DNA of 42,013 nt from an uncultured Erysipelotrichaceae bacterium. Its GTDB lineage: Bacteria > Bacillota_I > Bacilli_A > RFN20 > CAG-826. Position 1 is the first letter of the stretch. The number at the start of each line of letters is the position of its first letter. Shown here one piece after another: positions 32,788 through 40,202 of this stretch. The DNA lies in NCBI GenBank assembly GCA_902794835.1, contig CADBIO010000003.1:1-42013 (forward strand), given 5' to 3'. The position numbers and the translations under genes were made by a program. The notes beneath the pieces are model-generated. The model did no database searches. It was not told the origin of the DNA and saw nothing but the letters and a program-made list of their open reading frames with translations.

Positions 32788-34665
32788 ATGGATTTTGATT
32801 ATGACGTCATCGTTGTCGGCGGTGGCCATGCCGGCGTAGAAGCTTCTTTGGCCGCTTCGCATCTTGGGATGCGGACTCTTTTGTGCACCCTCAATAAGAA
32901 GATGATTGCCAATACCCCCTGCAATCCGCATATCGGGGGATCAGCCAAAGGGATTGTCGTAAGAGAAATCGATGCCTTAGGCGGGATGATGGGAAAATTC
33001 GCCGACCATAAGCCATTGCAGATCAAAATGTTAAATACTGGCAAAGGGCCGGGGGTGCAATGCCTTCGCGCTCAGGTTGATAAGAAAGGTTACCCCGCTT
33101 ACGTTCAATCTGTCTTAGAAAAAACAGAGAACCTCACCATCAAAGAAACTCAGGTTGTTGCTCTCCTGTATGACGAAAGCACGGTTTATGGGGTAGTGCT
33201 GGAGGATGGTAGCAAAATCACTTCCAAAGCCACCATCATCACCACGGGGACTTATATGGAGTCAACCATTATCTCAGGCAAAAACGTGGTACCGGGTGGC
33301 CCGGATGGAGAACGTGCCTCCCATGGTTTAGCCCCTTGTTTGCAAAAGATGGGGATCGAATTATTCCGTCTTAAGACGGGAACTCCTCCAAGGATCGACA
33401 AGGATTCGATCGATTTTTCCAACGCCTTGCTTCAGCCAGGCATGGAAGGGGAATTGGCCTTCTCTTATGAGACCAAGGAATTCACCCCATTAGAAAAACA
33501 GCTTCCTTGCTGGCTGATTTATACTTCCCCGGAAACCAAGAAACTGGTCTTGGATAATATTGAGTTATCTGCCTTATATAATGGGACAATCACCTCTGTT
33601 GGCCCTCGTTATTGTCCTGCCATCGAATCCAAGATGGTGCGTTTCAAAGATAAAGAACGACACCAGCTTTTCTTAGAGCCGGAATTTGAGAACGGCAATT
33701 CGATCTATTTACAAGGCTTTTCCACAGGTTTCCCGGTGGAATTCCAAGAAAAGATGGTCCATTCCTTGCCAGGGTTAGAACAGGCGAAGATCCTGAAATA
33801 TTCCTATGAGATTGAATATGAAGCCATCCGCCCGTTGCAATTTGACAACACCTTGCAAATAAAGCGTTATCAGGGATTATACGGGGCGGGTCAGATTTGT
33901 GGCACCTCTGGATATGAAGAAGCAGGGGCTCTTGGTTTAATGGCAGGAATCAACGCTTCTTTGAAAATCCTCGGAAAAGAGCCTTTCGTCTTACGTCGCG
34001 ACGAAGCCTATATTGGGGTAATGATCGATGATTTGGTCACCAAAGGAACCGAAGAACCATATCGTCTTCTTTCTTCTCGCGCGGAATATCGACTTCTTTT
34101 AAGACATGACAATGCCGATCTTCGTTTGACCAAGAAAGGGCACCAAATCGGATTGATTTCCGATGCACGCTATGCCTCTTTTGAAGAAAAATACGCCCTG
34201 ATCGACAAAGCCATCGAAATCATGAAGAAGAACAATGTCTCTGACAAAGAGAGAATCAACCCTTATCTTTTGGAAAATGGCTATACCGACACGGAAGTCG
34301 GGCATAAAGGCATCGAATTATTAAAACGCCCAAGACTCCGTTATCGAGAAATCGCCTCCTGCATGCCAGAACTCTCTTCTTTCCATTTCGATGAGGCTTC
34401 GATCCTTTCCTTAGAAACCAAAGTCAAATATGAAGGATATATCCAACAAGAGATCAAAGATGCCGCCCACGCCGAAAAATTAGAGAACATCAAACTGCCA
34501 AAAGAGATAGACTATATGCGTATCGATGAATTGGCGATGGAAGCCAGAGAGAAACTAACCGCAGTCGCTCCAGCTACTTTAGGTCAAGCTTCTCGTATTT
34601 CTGGCGTCAATCCATCGGATATCTCGATTCTTATCATCACCTTAAAGAAAAGAGGCATTCTATGA
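32788..34665 (+). CDS. mnmG: tRNA uridine-5-carboxymethylaminomethyl modification enzyme MnmG
   Basis: A 625-residue FAD protein. The dinucleotide-binding motif is VVGGGHAGVEASLAAS at the N-terminus. NTPCNPHIGGSAKG, LKTGTPPRI and YDVIxGG-type features of the MnmG family follow, and the C-terminal helical domain is complete. With MnmE it modifies U34 of certain tRNAs. The ATG at 32788 follows the sufB stop by four bases; an in-frame TTG at 32776 is less likely. Its stop overlaps the rsmG start (ATGA). Linkage of suf to mnmG-rsmG is unusual, as mnmG normally lies near the origin. Confidence 0.95.
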   Translation: MDFDYDVIVVGGGHAGVEASLAASHLGMRTLLCTLNKKMIANTPCNPHIGGSAKGIVVREIDALGGMMGKFADHKPLQIKMLNTGKGPGVQCLRAQVDKKGYPAYVQSVLEKTENLTIKETQVVALLYDESTVYGVVLEDGSKITSKATIITTGTYMESTIISGKNVVPGGPDGERASHGLAPCLQKMGIELFRLKTGTPPRIDKDSIDFSNALLQPGMEGELAFSYETKEFTPLEKQLPCWLIYTSPETKKLVLDNIELSALYNGTITSVGPRYCPAIESKMVRFKDKERHQLFLEPEFENGNSIYLQGFSTGFPVEFQEKMVHSLPGLEQAKILKYSYEIEYEAIRPLQFDNTLQIKRYQGLYGAGQICGTSGYEEAGALGLMAGINASLKILGKEPFVLRRDEAYIGVMIDDLVTKGTEEPYRLLSSRAEYRLLLRHDNADLRLTKKGHQIGLISDARYASFEEKYALIDKAIEIMKKNNVSDKERINPYLLENGYTDTEVGHKGIELLKRPRLRYREIASCMPELSSFHFDEASILSLETKVKYEGYIQQEIKDAAHAEKLENIKLPKEIDYMRIDELAMEAREKLTAVAPATLGQASRISGVNPSDISILIITLKKRGIL

Positions 34666-35366
34666 ATTATGGGGAAATGACGTCTCTTTTGAAACAAAGA
34701 GGCATCGAAATCAGCAATGAGACATGCGTGAAATTCGATCAATATCTCCATCTTCTTGTCGAATGGAATGAGAAATTCAATCTCACTTCCATCACCTCAG
34801 AAGGAGAAGTCATCGAAAAGCATTTTTATGATTGCCTTTTAGCCTCCGATCCAACCTTGATGGTGAATCAGAATGTCGCTGATCTAGGAAGCGGAGCTGG
34901 CTTTCCTGGCTTGGTTTGGGCCATTGCCTATCCAACCTGCCAGTTCACCTTGATTGATGCGACGAAAAAGAAATGCTCCTTCCTAGAAGAAGTGGCCAAA
35001 GCTTTGAACTTAGATAACGTCAAAGTGATTAATGGCAGAATCGAGCAACTCCCCCCAGAGCTTCGGGAATCCTTCGATATCGTGACTGCTCGCGCCGTAG
35101 CGGAACTAAGAATCCTTCTAGAATTAGGAACCCCGTTGCTTAAAATTGGCGGGACCTTTATCGCGATGAAAGGATCACAAGGAGAAGAAGAACTCCAAAA
35201 AGCCACACACGCCTGCCGTGTATTGGGATTAGGAGAAGCGAAAATCCTTCATTCAGAACTTCCCAATTCCGACGGCAAACGAATCAATCTCTATCTTCCA
35301 AAAATCAAGAAGACGGAGAAGCGATATCCTCGAAATTACGCGGATATCAAAAAGAAGCCCCTTTAA
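34662..35366 (+). CDS. rsmG: 16S rRNA (guanine-527-N7) methyltransferase
   Basis: A 234-residue RsmG (GidB) protein. The SAM-binding motif is VADLGSGAGFPGLVWA near residue 70, FTLIDATKKKCSFLEEV follows, and TARAVAELRILLELGTPLLKIGG is the family core. It methylates G527 of 16S rRNA. It overlaps mnmG by four bases, the common gidA-gidB arrangement. Seven bases separate the stop from tRNA-Arg. Confidence 0.95.
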   Translation: MNYGEMTSLLKQRGIEISNETCVKFDQYLHLLVEWNEKFNLTSITSEGEVIEKHFYDCLLASDPTLMVNQNVADLGSGAGFPGLVWAIAYPTCQFTLIDATKKKCSFLEEVAKALNLDNVKVINGRIEQLPPELRESFDIVTARAVAELRILLELGTPLLKIGGTFIAMKGSQGEEELQKATHACRVLGLGEAKILHSELPNSDGKRINLYLPKIKKTEKRYPRNYADIKKKPL

Positions 35367-35372
35367 GGGAAT

Positions 35373-35449
35373 GCGCCCGTAGCGCAATTGGATAGAGCAA
35401 CAGTCTTCGAAACTGTCGGTTAGGTGTTCAAGTCACCTCGGGCGCGCCA
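35373..35449 (+). tRNA. tRNA-Arg (anticodon TCG)
   Basis: Acceptor GCGCCCG pairs with CGGGCGC. The D stem is GCGC/GAGC, the anticodon stem ACAGT/ACTGT encloses CTTCGAA (anticodon TCG, reads CGA). The T arm is AGGTG-TTCAAGT-CACCT, and CCA is encoded at 35447-35449. tRNA-Arg genes are frequent integration sites, which matters because the next segment looks foreign. Confidence 0.92.
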
Positions 35450-35461
35450 TTAAGAAACAAT

Positions 35462-35494
35462 AGGATTGATACGAAAAATATCAGTCCTTTTTTC
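35462..35494 (+). terminator. Terminator after tRNA-Arg
   Basis: AGGATTGATA (35462-35471) pairs with TATCAGTCCT (35479-35488), one G-T pair, followed by TTTTTT. Confidence 0.85.
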
Positions 35495-35500
35495 ATTTTT

Positions 35501-35563
35501 AGGGGCTATTTTGCTTGTTTTAGGCATATTTGCTTAAATTCAGGTGAGGTAGCCCCTTTTTTC
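35501..35563 (+). terminator. Second hairpin with T run in the element
   Basis: AGGGGCTA (35501-35508) is complementary to TAGCCCCT (35550-35557), followed by TTTTTTC. The loop is long (about 41 bases). It may be the end of a lost gene, such as an integrase, or an attachment-region hairpin. Confidence 0.55.
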
Positions 35564-35593
35564 TTTGTCTATTTTTCATCAAGACATTTTATC

Positions 35594-35644
35594 AAAAGCA
35601 CGAATTAGGAATAAAAAGCACGAACTAACTATCAAAAGCACGAA
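35594..35644. repeat. Three direct repeats AAAAGCACGAA with 20-bp period
   Basis: AAAAGCACGAA occurs at 35594-35604, 35614-35624 and 35634-35644, exactly 20 bp apart start to start. The spacing puts all copies on nearly the same helix face. Such arrays act as iterons, operators or integrase/excisionase arm sites. It sits 145 bases after tRNA-Arg, within the foreign-looking stretch. Confidence 0.8.
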
Positions 35645-35819
35645 TATACTTTTAATCCATATTTATGGCCATCAGCAGTGATGTTGGTGGTCTTTTTTAT
35701 GCCTTGAAAAAATATTTTTAACTTTTTTTGAAAAGACACTCAACAAAATGCCTCACAAATCTCCATATGGTGAGCAAGAGATAACACGCCTTGCTTAGAA
35801 ATCATAAGGAGGTGTTCAT

Positions 35820-36026
35820 ATGAAACACAAAGTAAAAATCAGTGTTGCCAATGAATCTCCTATAGGTGGAATCGTTATGTGTAAAAAGAAAAAGATGAAA
35901 AGAGGTCTATTCAAGAGACTTTTTGGAATCAATCCAGACAAAGTAACGATCATCATCCCAGGAGACTCTGTGCAAGATGTCACCATTCAAGAGGTGGCGG
36001 AAGTAGGAGGTGCTAAGAATGAGTGA
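35820..36026 (+). CDS. Small basic protein of the mobile-element segment
   Basis: A 68-residue protein starting at an ATG behind a perfect AAGGAGGTG. The middle is strongly basic (CKKKKMKRGLFKRLFG), followed by NPDKVTIIIPGDSVQDVTIQEV. No domain is recognised. Its end overlaps the DUF2800 gene by eight bases. It is probably a small accessory gene of the phage-like recombination module. Confidence 0.65.
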   Translation: MKHKVKISVANESPIGGIVMCKKKKMKRGLFKRLFGINPDKVTIIIPGDSVQDVTIQEVAEVGGAKNE

Positions 36027-37158
36027 AGAAAGAAAACACAGCATCTTGGCACCTAGTAGCAAGGAATGGGTCCATTGCGGATTCTCGGCAAAGTTCCTCG
36101 CCAACAAAGAAGAGGAGACCAATGACGCTTCTGAGTTTGGAACCGAATGTCATGCCTTAGCTGAAGCCTATATCAAGCAATCTTTAAAGATTGAGGACTT
36201 CGATGAAAAGCCAGTGAGCATAGATGAGTTGAAATCAACATTCAAGCATTACGACGATGAGATGGAAACACTCGCTACTGGTTATGCGAACTTTGTTATT
36301 GGTCAGGCTGATTATGAGGAAAAGCGTACAGGAAAGAAACCGCTGGTATTCGTTGAGCAGCTTCTTGAGATGGATTACGCACCAGATACTCATGGAACGG
36401 CAGATGCAATTATCATCGCTGGAGATACCTTAACAATCATCGATAACAAAACAGGATTTATTCCAGTGAAGATTTTTGAAGGTAATGAGTTAAATAGCCA
36501 ATTAGGAATCTACGGTTTATATGCCTACAAGTTATTTGCTGACATTTATCCAATTAAGAAGATCCGCTTGGTTATCTATCAAGAGCGAATCCATAACATC
36601 GATGACCAAACAATAGATGTTGAAGATCTACTTGAATGGGAAGTTTCTGTTTTAAGACCCGCTGCAAAAGAGGCGCAAAACCCTAATGCAGAAGCAGTAA
36701 GTGGAAAGTGGTGCAAGTACTGTCCTGGCAGAAACGTCTGCCGCCAAAGAAGCGAAGATGCTCTTTCAATTGATGTTGAGAAGAAACCTGAACTCATGAC
36801 TGACGATGAGATTGAAGAGTTATTGCCAAGACTCGACTTCATTATCGATTACTGCACATCCATTAAGGAATATGCACTTAAGAAAGCTATCGAAGGAAAG
36901 AAGTGGAAAGGCTATGTCCTATCTGAAACTTCAACAAAGCGAAAGATAAGCGATGAAGAAGCAGTGAAGAAAATTCTAAAAGATGCTGGCTTCAATCCAG
37001 AAGTAACCAAGCTCATGAGTATCTCAGACCTTCAAAAAATGGTCGGAAAGACAAAGTTCAACGACTTAGTTGGTGATTACATCATCAAACCTAAGGGACA
37101 ACCAGTGCTGGCTCCTGAATCTGATGCCAAGAACAACAACACGGAGGATAAACAATAA
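36019..37158 (+). CDS. DUF2800 family RecB/Cas4-like nuclease
   Basis: A 379-residue protein of the phage-associated DUF2800 family (PD-(D/E)xK nuclease). GTADAIIIAGDTLTIIDNKTG near residue 125 is the nuclease core (Asp, then DxK). Cysteines 20 (WVHCGF), 232, 235 and 241 (WCKYCPGRNVC) form the Cx..Cx2Cx5C pattern of the Fe-S-type Cas4/AddB nucleases. In phages these nucleases accompany a single-strand annealing or Sak4 ATPase for recombination. The ATG at 36019 follows AGGAGG. The next gene overlaps its last base. Confidence 0.8.
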   Translation: MSEERKHSILAPSSKEWVHCGFSAKFLANKEEETNDASEFGTECHALAEAYIKQSLKIEDFDEKPVSIDELKSTFKHYDDEMETLATGYANFVIGQADYEEKRTGKKPLVFVEQLLEMDYAPDTHGTADAIIIAGDTLTIIDNKTGFIPVKIFEGNELNSQLGIYGLYAYKLFADIYPIKKIRLVIYQERIHNIDDQTIDVEDLLEWEVSVLRPAAKEAQNPNAEAVSGKWCKYCPGRNVCRQRSEDALSIDVEKKPELMTDDEIEELLPRLDFIIDYCTSIKEYALKKAIEGKKWKGYVLSETSTKRKISDEEAVKKILKDAGFNPEVTKLMSISDLQKMVGKTKFNDLVGDYIIKPKGQPVLAPESDAKNNNTEDKQ

Positions 37159-37571
37159 TGTTGAAGATAGAAACAGGCTTAGAGACCAGAGCCTTAAAGG
37201 TGGTCATCTATGGTGCAGAAGGAATTGGCAAAAGCACCTTCGCATCACAATTTCCTAATCCACTCTTCTTAGATACAGAGGGTGGTACATCTAGTTTGAA
37301 TGTAAGAAGGGTTAAGTGCGGTAAAGACTGGTCCTACCTTCTTTCATGCGTTGATGAAGTAATAAAAGATCCAAGCATCTGCAAGACTTTAGTCATCGAT
37401 ACTGCCGACGGTTATCCTTTTCAAATGTCAGGCCCCGCGCAGCTTTGTTCTGTTGCTAGTGACGGCACTTGGAAAAACATCGATAAAGGGGTAACGCCAG
37501 ATATCCCTCTAAACGAAACGCAATTCTATGACGACGCGGCTTTGGTATCCGCCATTGCTAGCGCTTCTTAA
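37158..37571 (+). pseudogene. Chimeric ORF: truncated Sak4-like ATPase joined to an S41 peptidase-like C-terminus
   Basis: The first ~84 residues look like the phage Sak4/AAA_24 family: LKVVIYGAEGIGKST (Walker A) and TLVIDTAD (Walker B). Family members continue for about 150 more residues from there. Here the sequence changes at about 37407-37412 to GYPFQMSGPAQLC, then DKGVTPDIPLNETQFYDD, which resembles the end of an S41 carboxy-terminal-processing peptidase (SGP...GVTPD). The two parts have no known natural fusion. I read this as a deletion or misassembly junction that left two gene remnants in one frame. A terminator follows. Confidence 0.65.
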
Positions 37572-37572
37572 C

Positions 37573-37610
37573 AAGAGACGAATCCGAAGGGGTTTGTCTC
37601 TTTTCTTTTT
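37573..37610. terminator. Terminator after the chimeric ORF
   Basis: AAGAGAC (37573-37579) pairs with GTCTCTT (37596-37602), followed by TTCTTTTT. It lies two bases after the stop. It may serve the convergent TetR gene as well. Confidence 0.75.
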
Positions 37611-37614
37611 GGGT

Positions 37615-38199
37615 TTATTTTATGCCAGGAAGGCAAAGGAAAAACAAATCCTTTTTCAATTGAGAACGGTCCAAATCCTCATTGTTTCGTAAGGCATTAT
37701 AAATGAGAGAAGAAATGGCTCCGCTATAAAAATAAGATTCCACAGGTTCTTTTGTCTTTTTGGAATTATGCGACGGAAAGTAAGTGGATCGCAGTTCGTT
37801 AAAGAGTTGAATGATAAATTGGTTGAGGTTCCAGAAAAGCGATTTCGAAGTATCGTTTTGAATCATTTTCCGATAAGGCAAATTCGATTCGTAAAAATAA
37901 TCCACAAAAACATCAACGGCCTTTTTTAGTAAGATGGAGCGCGGACTCAATTTGTGTTTTTCAAACCAAGGTTCAACCGTTTCAATTAAATGGGCTGAAT
38001 AGCGGTGGAACAAAAACATTAACAAATCGTTTTTGTCTTTGAAATTGTTATAAAAAGTGTTTTTGGACATCAATGCCTTGTCCGTGATATCTTTGATAGT
38101 AAGATCATCAAAATTTCGTTCTTGAAGAAGTTCTTCTAGAGCGTTCGCCAAATCTCGTTTGGTTCTGATTGTTCGTACATCTTCTTTGCTGTTTTCCAT
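37615..38199 (-). CDS. TetR/AcrR family transcriptional regulator
   Basis: A 194-residue regulator. The N-terminal HTH is DLTIKDITDKALMSKNTFYNNFKDKNDLLMFLF (residues about 24-56), characteristic of the TetR family. The C-terminal ligand domain is variable, so the inducer is unknown. It is divergent from an ABC transporter operon 126 bases away, the typical layout of a local repressor of an efflux system. No ribosome binding site is evident. A dyad GCGCT-ctc-AGCGC lies just upstream of the ATG (38204-38216). Confidence 0.87.
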   Translation of the reverse strand: MENSKEDVRTIRTKRDLANALEELLQERNFDDLTIKDITDKALMSKNTFYNNFKDKNDLLMFLFHRYSAHLIETVEPWFEKHKLSPRSILLKKAVDVFVDYFYESNLPYRKMIQNDTSKSLFWNLNQFIIQLFNELRSTYFPSHNSKKTKEPVESYFYSGAISSLIYNALRNNEDLDRSQLKKDLFFLCLPGIK

Positions 38200-38239
38200 G
38201 ATAGCGCTCTCAGCGCGTAAAGAAGTTTAGCACAAACTA

Positions 38240-38285
38240 TTGACTTATGCACTAAAGTTTAATAATTTATCTCATGTTGACTTAT
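38240..38285 (+). promoter_or_regulatory. Promoter region of the ABC operon with repeated TTGACTTAT
   Basis: TTGACTTAT occurs twice, at 38240-38248 and 38277-38285. The first TTGACT with TAATTT (38263-38268, 17-base spacing) makes a plausible promoter. The second copy and the GCGCT dyad near tetR are candidate TetR-type control sites. Confidence 0.45.
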
Positions 38286-38325
38286 TGGTCACGAGTACAA
38301 AAAGTAGATAAAGGAGGCAAAATCC

Positions 38326-39252
38326 ATGGCAGAACCAATGATTGAAGTTCGACATTTAGTAAAAGATTATGGCCAAGGACGTGGTGTGTTTGATGTCTCT
38401 TTTGCCGTGGAGCCAGGGGAATGCTTCGGTTTTTTGGGGCCAAACGGAGCGGGGAAATCAACCACGATTCGTCATTTAATGGGCTTTTCTATCCCCGATA
38501 GCGGTGAAACTTTTATCCGTGGCCAAAGTTCTTTGAAAGAACGTGACATCATGATGCAAGGCGTTTCTTATATTCCGGGTGAAGTGGCCTTGCCCTTAGC
38601 CTTACGCGGAAGCGATGTGATTGCTGAGCAAAAGAAACTCAAAAACGTCACGGACGACACAATGCTCAATTGGTTGATTTCCACTTTTGAATTAGATCCC
38701 TCGCTTTATTGCAAAGAGATGTCTTTAGGGATGAAACGCAAAACCGCGATCGTCTGCGCCTTTATGAATGATCCTGATGTGATTGTGATGGATGAACCAA
38801 GCAGTGGTCTAGATCCAGAAATGCAGGAAAAATTTATTCGCTTAATCGAATTAGAAAAGAAACGGAATCGTACCATCTTGCTCTCGTCTCATATCTTCCA
38901 AGAAGTCGATGCATGTTGTGACCGCATCACCATCATCAAAGATGGCAAAATCGTTTCTGCCTTCCAAGCGGATGACCTCAAGCACAAGACAACAAAGCGT
39001 TATCGCTTACGTTACGACACACCCGCTCATGCCGAAGAAGCAAGAAAGAAACTACTGGCTGCCAAAGAAGACGCTAGAACTTCTCCTAGCAATGCTTGTA
39101 TCTTGCATTGCACCTGTGAAGACCAAGCGATTGATCGTTTCTTACGTTCGATTCCTCGTCTTCATTTGGTTGACATGGCAGAAAAGAAAGAGACATTAGA
39201 AGATTATTTCATGAGCTTCTATAAGGAAGACAAAACTTACGTAGGAGTGTAA
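38326..39252 (+). CDS. ABC transporter ATP-binding protein
   Basis: A 308-residue ATPase of the ABC-2 exporter type. Walker A is GPNGAGKST near residue 41, the signature is MSLGMKRKTAIV (non-canonical for LSGGQ but usual in this group), and Walker B is VIVMDEPSSGLDP with the H-loop LLSSHIFQEVD. The C-terminal ~80 residues form a domain with a Cys-rich stretch (CILHCTCE). It begins like the next ATPase (VKDYGQGRG), so the two are paralogues that probably form a heterodimer. AAAGGAGG precedes the ATG. The next gene starts two bases after the stop. Confidence 0.9.
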   Translation: MAEPMIEVRHLVKDYGQGRGVFDVSFAVEPGECFGFLGPNGAGKSTTIRHLMGFSIPDSGETFIRGQSSLKERDIMMQGVSYIPGEVALPLALRGSDVIAEQKKLKNVTDDTMLNWLISTFELDPSLYCKEMSLGMKRKTAIVCAFMNDPDVIVMDEPSSGLDPEMQEKFIRLIELEKKRNRTILLSSHIFQEVDACCDRITIIKDGKIVSAFQADDLKHKTTKRYRLRYDTPAHAEEARKKLLAAKEDARTSPSNACILHCTCEDQAIDRFLRSIPRLHLVDMAEKKETLEDYFMSFYKEDKTYVGV

Positions 39253-39254
39253 AA

Positions 39255-40190
39255 ATGAAGGAAAAATGGGAACAAGCACCATTGGTGATTCGGGTGAATA
39301 ATGTCAGCAAAGATTATGGCCAAGGAAGAGGCAATTTTGGCGTTTCTTTATCGATTCACCAAGGAGAAACCTTAGGCATTGTAGGAGAAAACGGGGCAGG
39401 AAAGACCACTTTGATTCGTCAAATGATGGGGTTCATCCGTTCCGATGCTGGCTCGATTGATATTTATCATTTCAATGCTTATAAAGATTCGGCAGAAACC
39501 AAACGTTATATTGGCTATATCCCTGGCGAAATTAATTTTCCTGATGTTGCCACTGGTTCCATCTTCTTGCATAGTTATGGGGAATCTTTAGGGATGAAGC
39601 AAGAAGATTTTGCTTACGCGGACGAATTGATTCGGCGAATGCAGTTAGACGTCCGCGCCTATCCCAAACGGATGTCCAAAGGGATGAAACAAAAAACTTC
39701 TATCGTGGCTGCCATGATGTTAAAAGCCCCGATCATCATTATGGATGAGCCTTCCATTGGGCTTGATCCTTTGATGCGCGATGAATTGTTAGACATCATT
39801 CAAGAACAAAAAGACCGCGGGGCAACGATGTTTATGTCTAGCAACACCATTGAAGAACTGGAACGCGTCTGCGACCGAGTGGCCATGATGTCCAAAGGAA
39901 AGATTATCGATATTGCTGACGTAGATGCCATTAAAAAACGACCAGAACGCGATTTTAAAATCGAATTTGTAACGGAAAAGGATTACGAAGATTTTGCCTT
40001 GACGCGGCATGATTTGATCCGCGTTCAGCCGAAATATCATCAAGTGACGGTTCGTTGTCCAAAAGAAGCCATTCCCTCATTGCTTGATGCTTTAAAAGGG
40101 AAAGACGTGAAATTCATGACGGAGGTGCCCTTCACCTTAGCGACCTATTTCAACGAACGACAACAACGCAAGAAACAAGAAGCGAAATAA
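39255..40190 (+). CDS. ABC transporter ATP-binding protein
   Basis: A 311-residue ATPase. Walker A is GENGAGKTT near residue 45, the signature is MSKGMKQKTSIV, and Walker B is IIIMDEPSIGLDP. The usual H-loop histidine is replaced: the segment reads MSSNTIEELERVCDR, with Asn where the first ATPase has His (SSHIFQEV). This asymmetry suggests that one catalytic site is degenerate, as in heterodimeric ABC exporters. It follows the first ATPase by two bases and is followed by the permease gene at 12 bases. Confidence 0.88.
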   Translation: MKEKWEQAPLVIRVNNVSKDYGQGRGNFGVSLSIHQGETLGIVGENGAGKTTLIRQMMGFIRSDAGSIDIYHFNAYKDSAETKRYIGYIPGEINFPDVATGSIFLHSYGESLGMKQEDFAYADELIRRMQLDVRAYPKRMSKGMKQKTSIVAAMMLKAPIIIMDEPSIGLDPLMRDELLDIIQEQKDRGATMFMSSNTIEELERVCDRVAMMSKGKIIDIADVDAIKKRPERDFKIEFVTEKDYEDFALTRHDLIRVQPKYHQVTVRCPKEAIPSLLDALKGKDVKFMTEVPFTLATYFNERQQRKKQEAK

Positions 40191-40202
40191 GGAGGACAGG
40201 AA

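Noticed and set aside
35594-35644. CRISPR array
   Set aside because: The repeat is 11 bp and the intervals are 9 bp, far too short for CRISPR repeats and spacers, and no cas operon is present; the Cas4-like protein is of the phage DUF2800 type.
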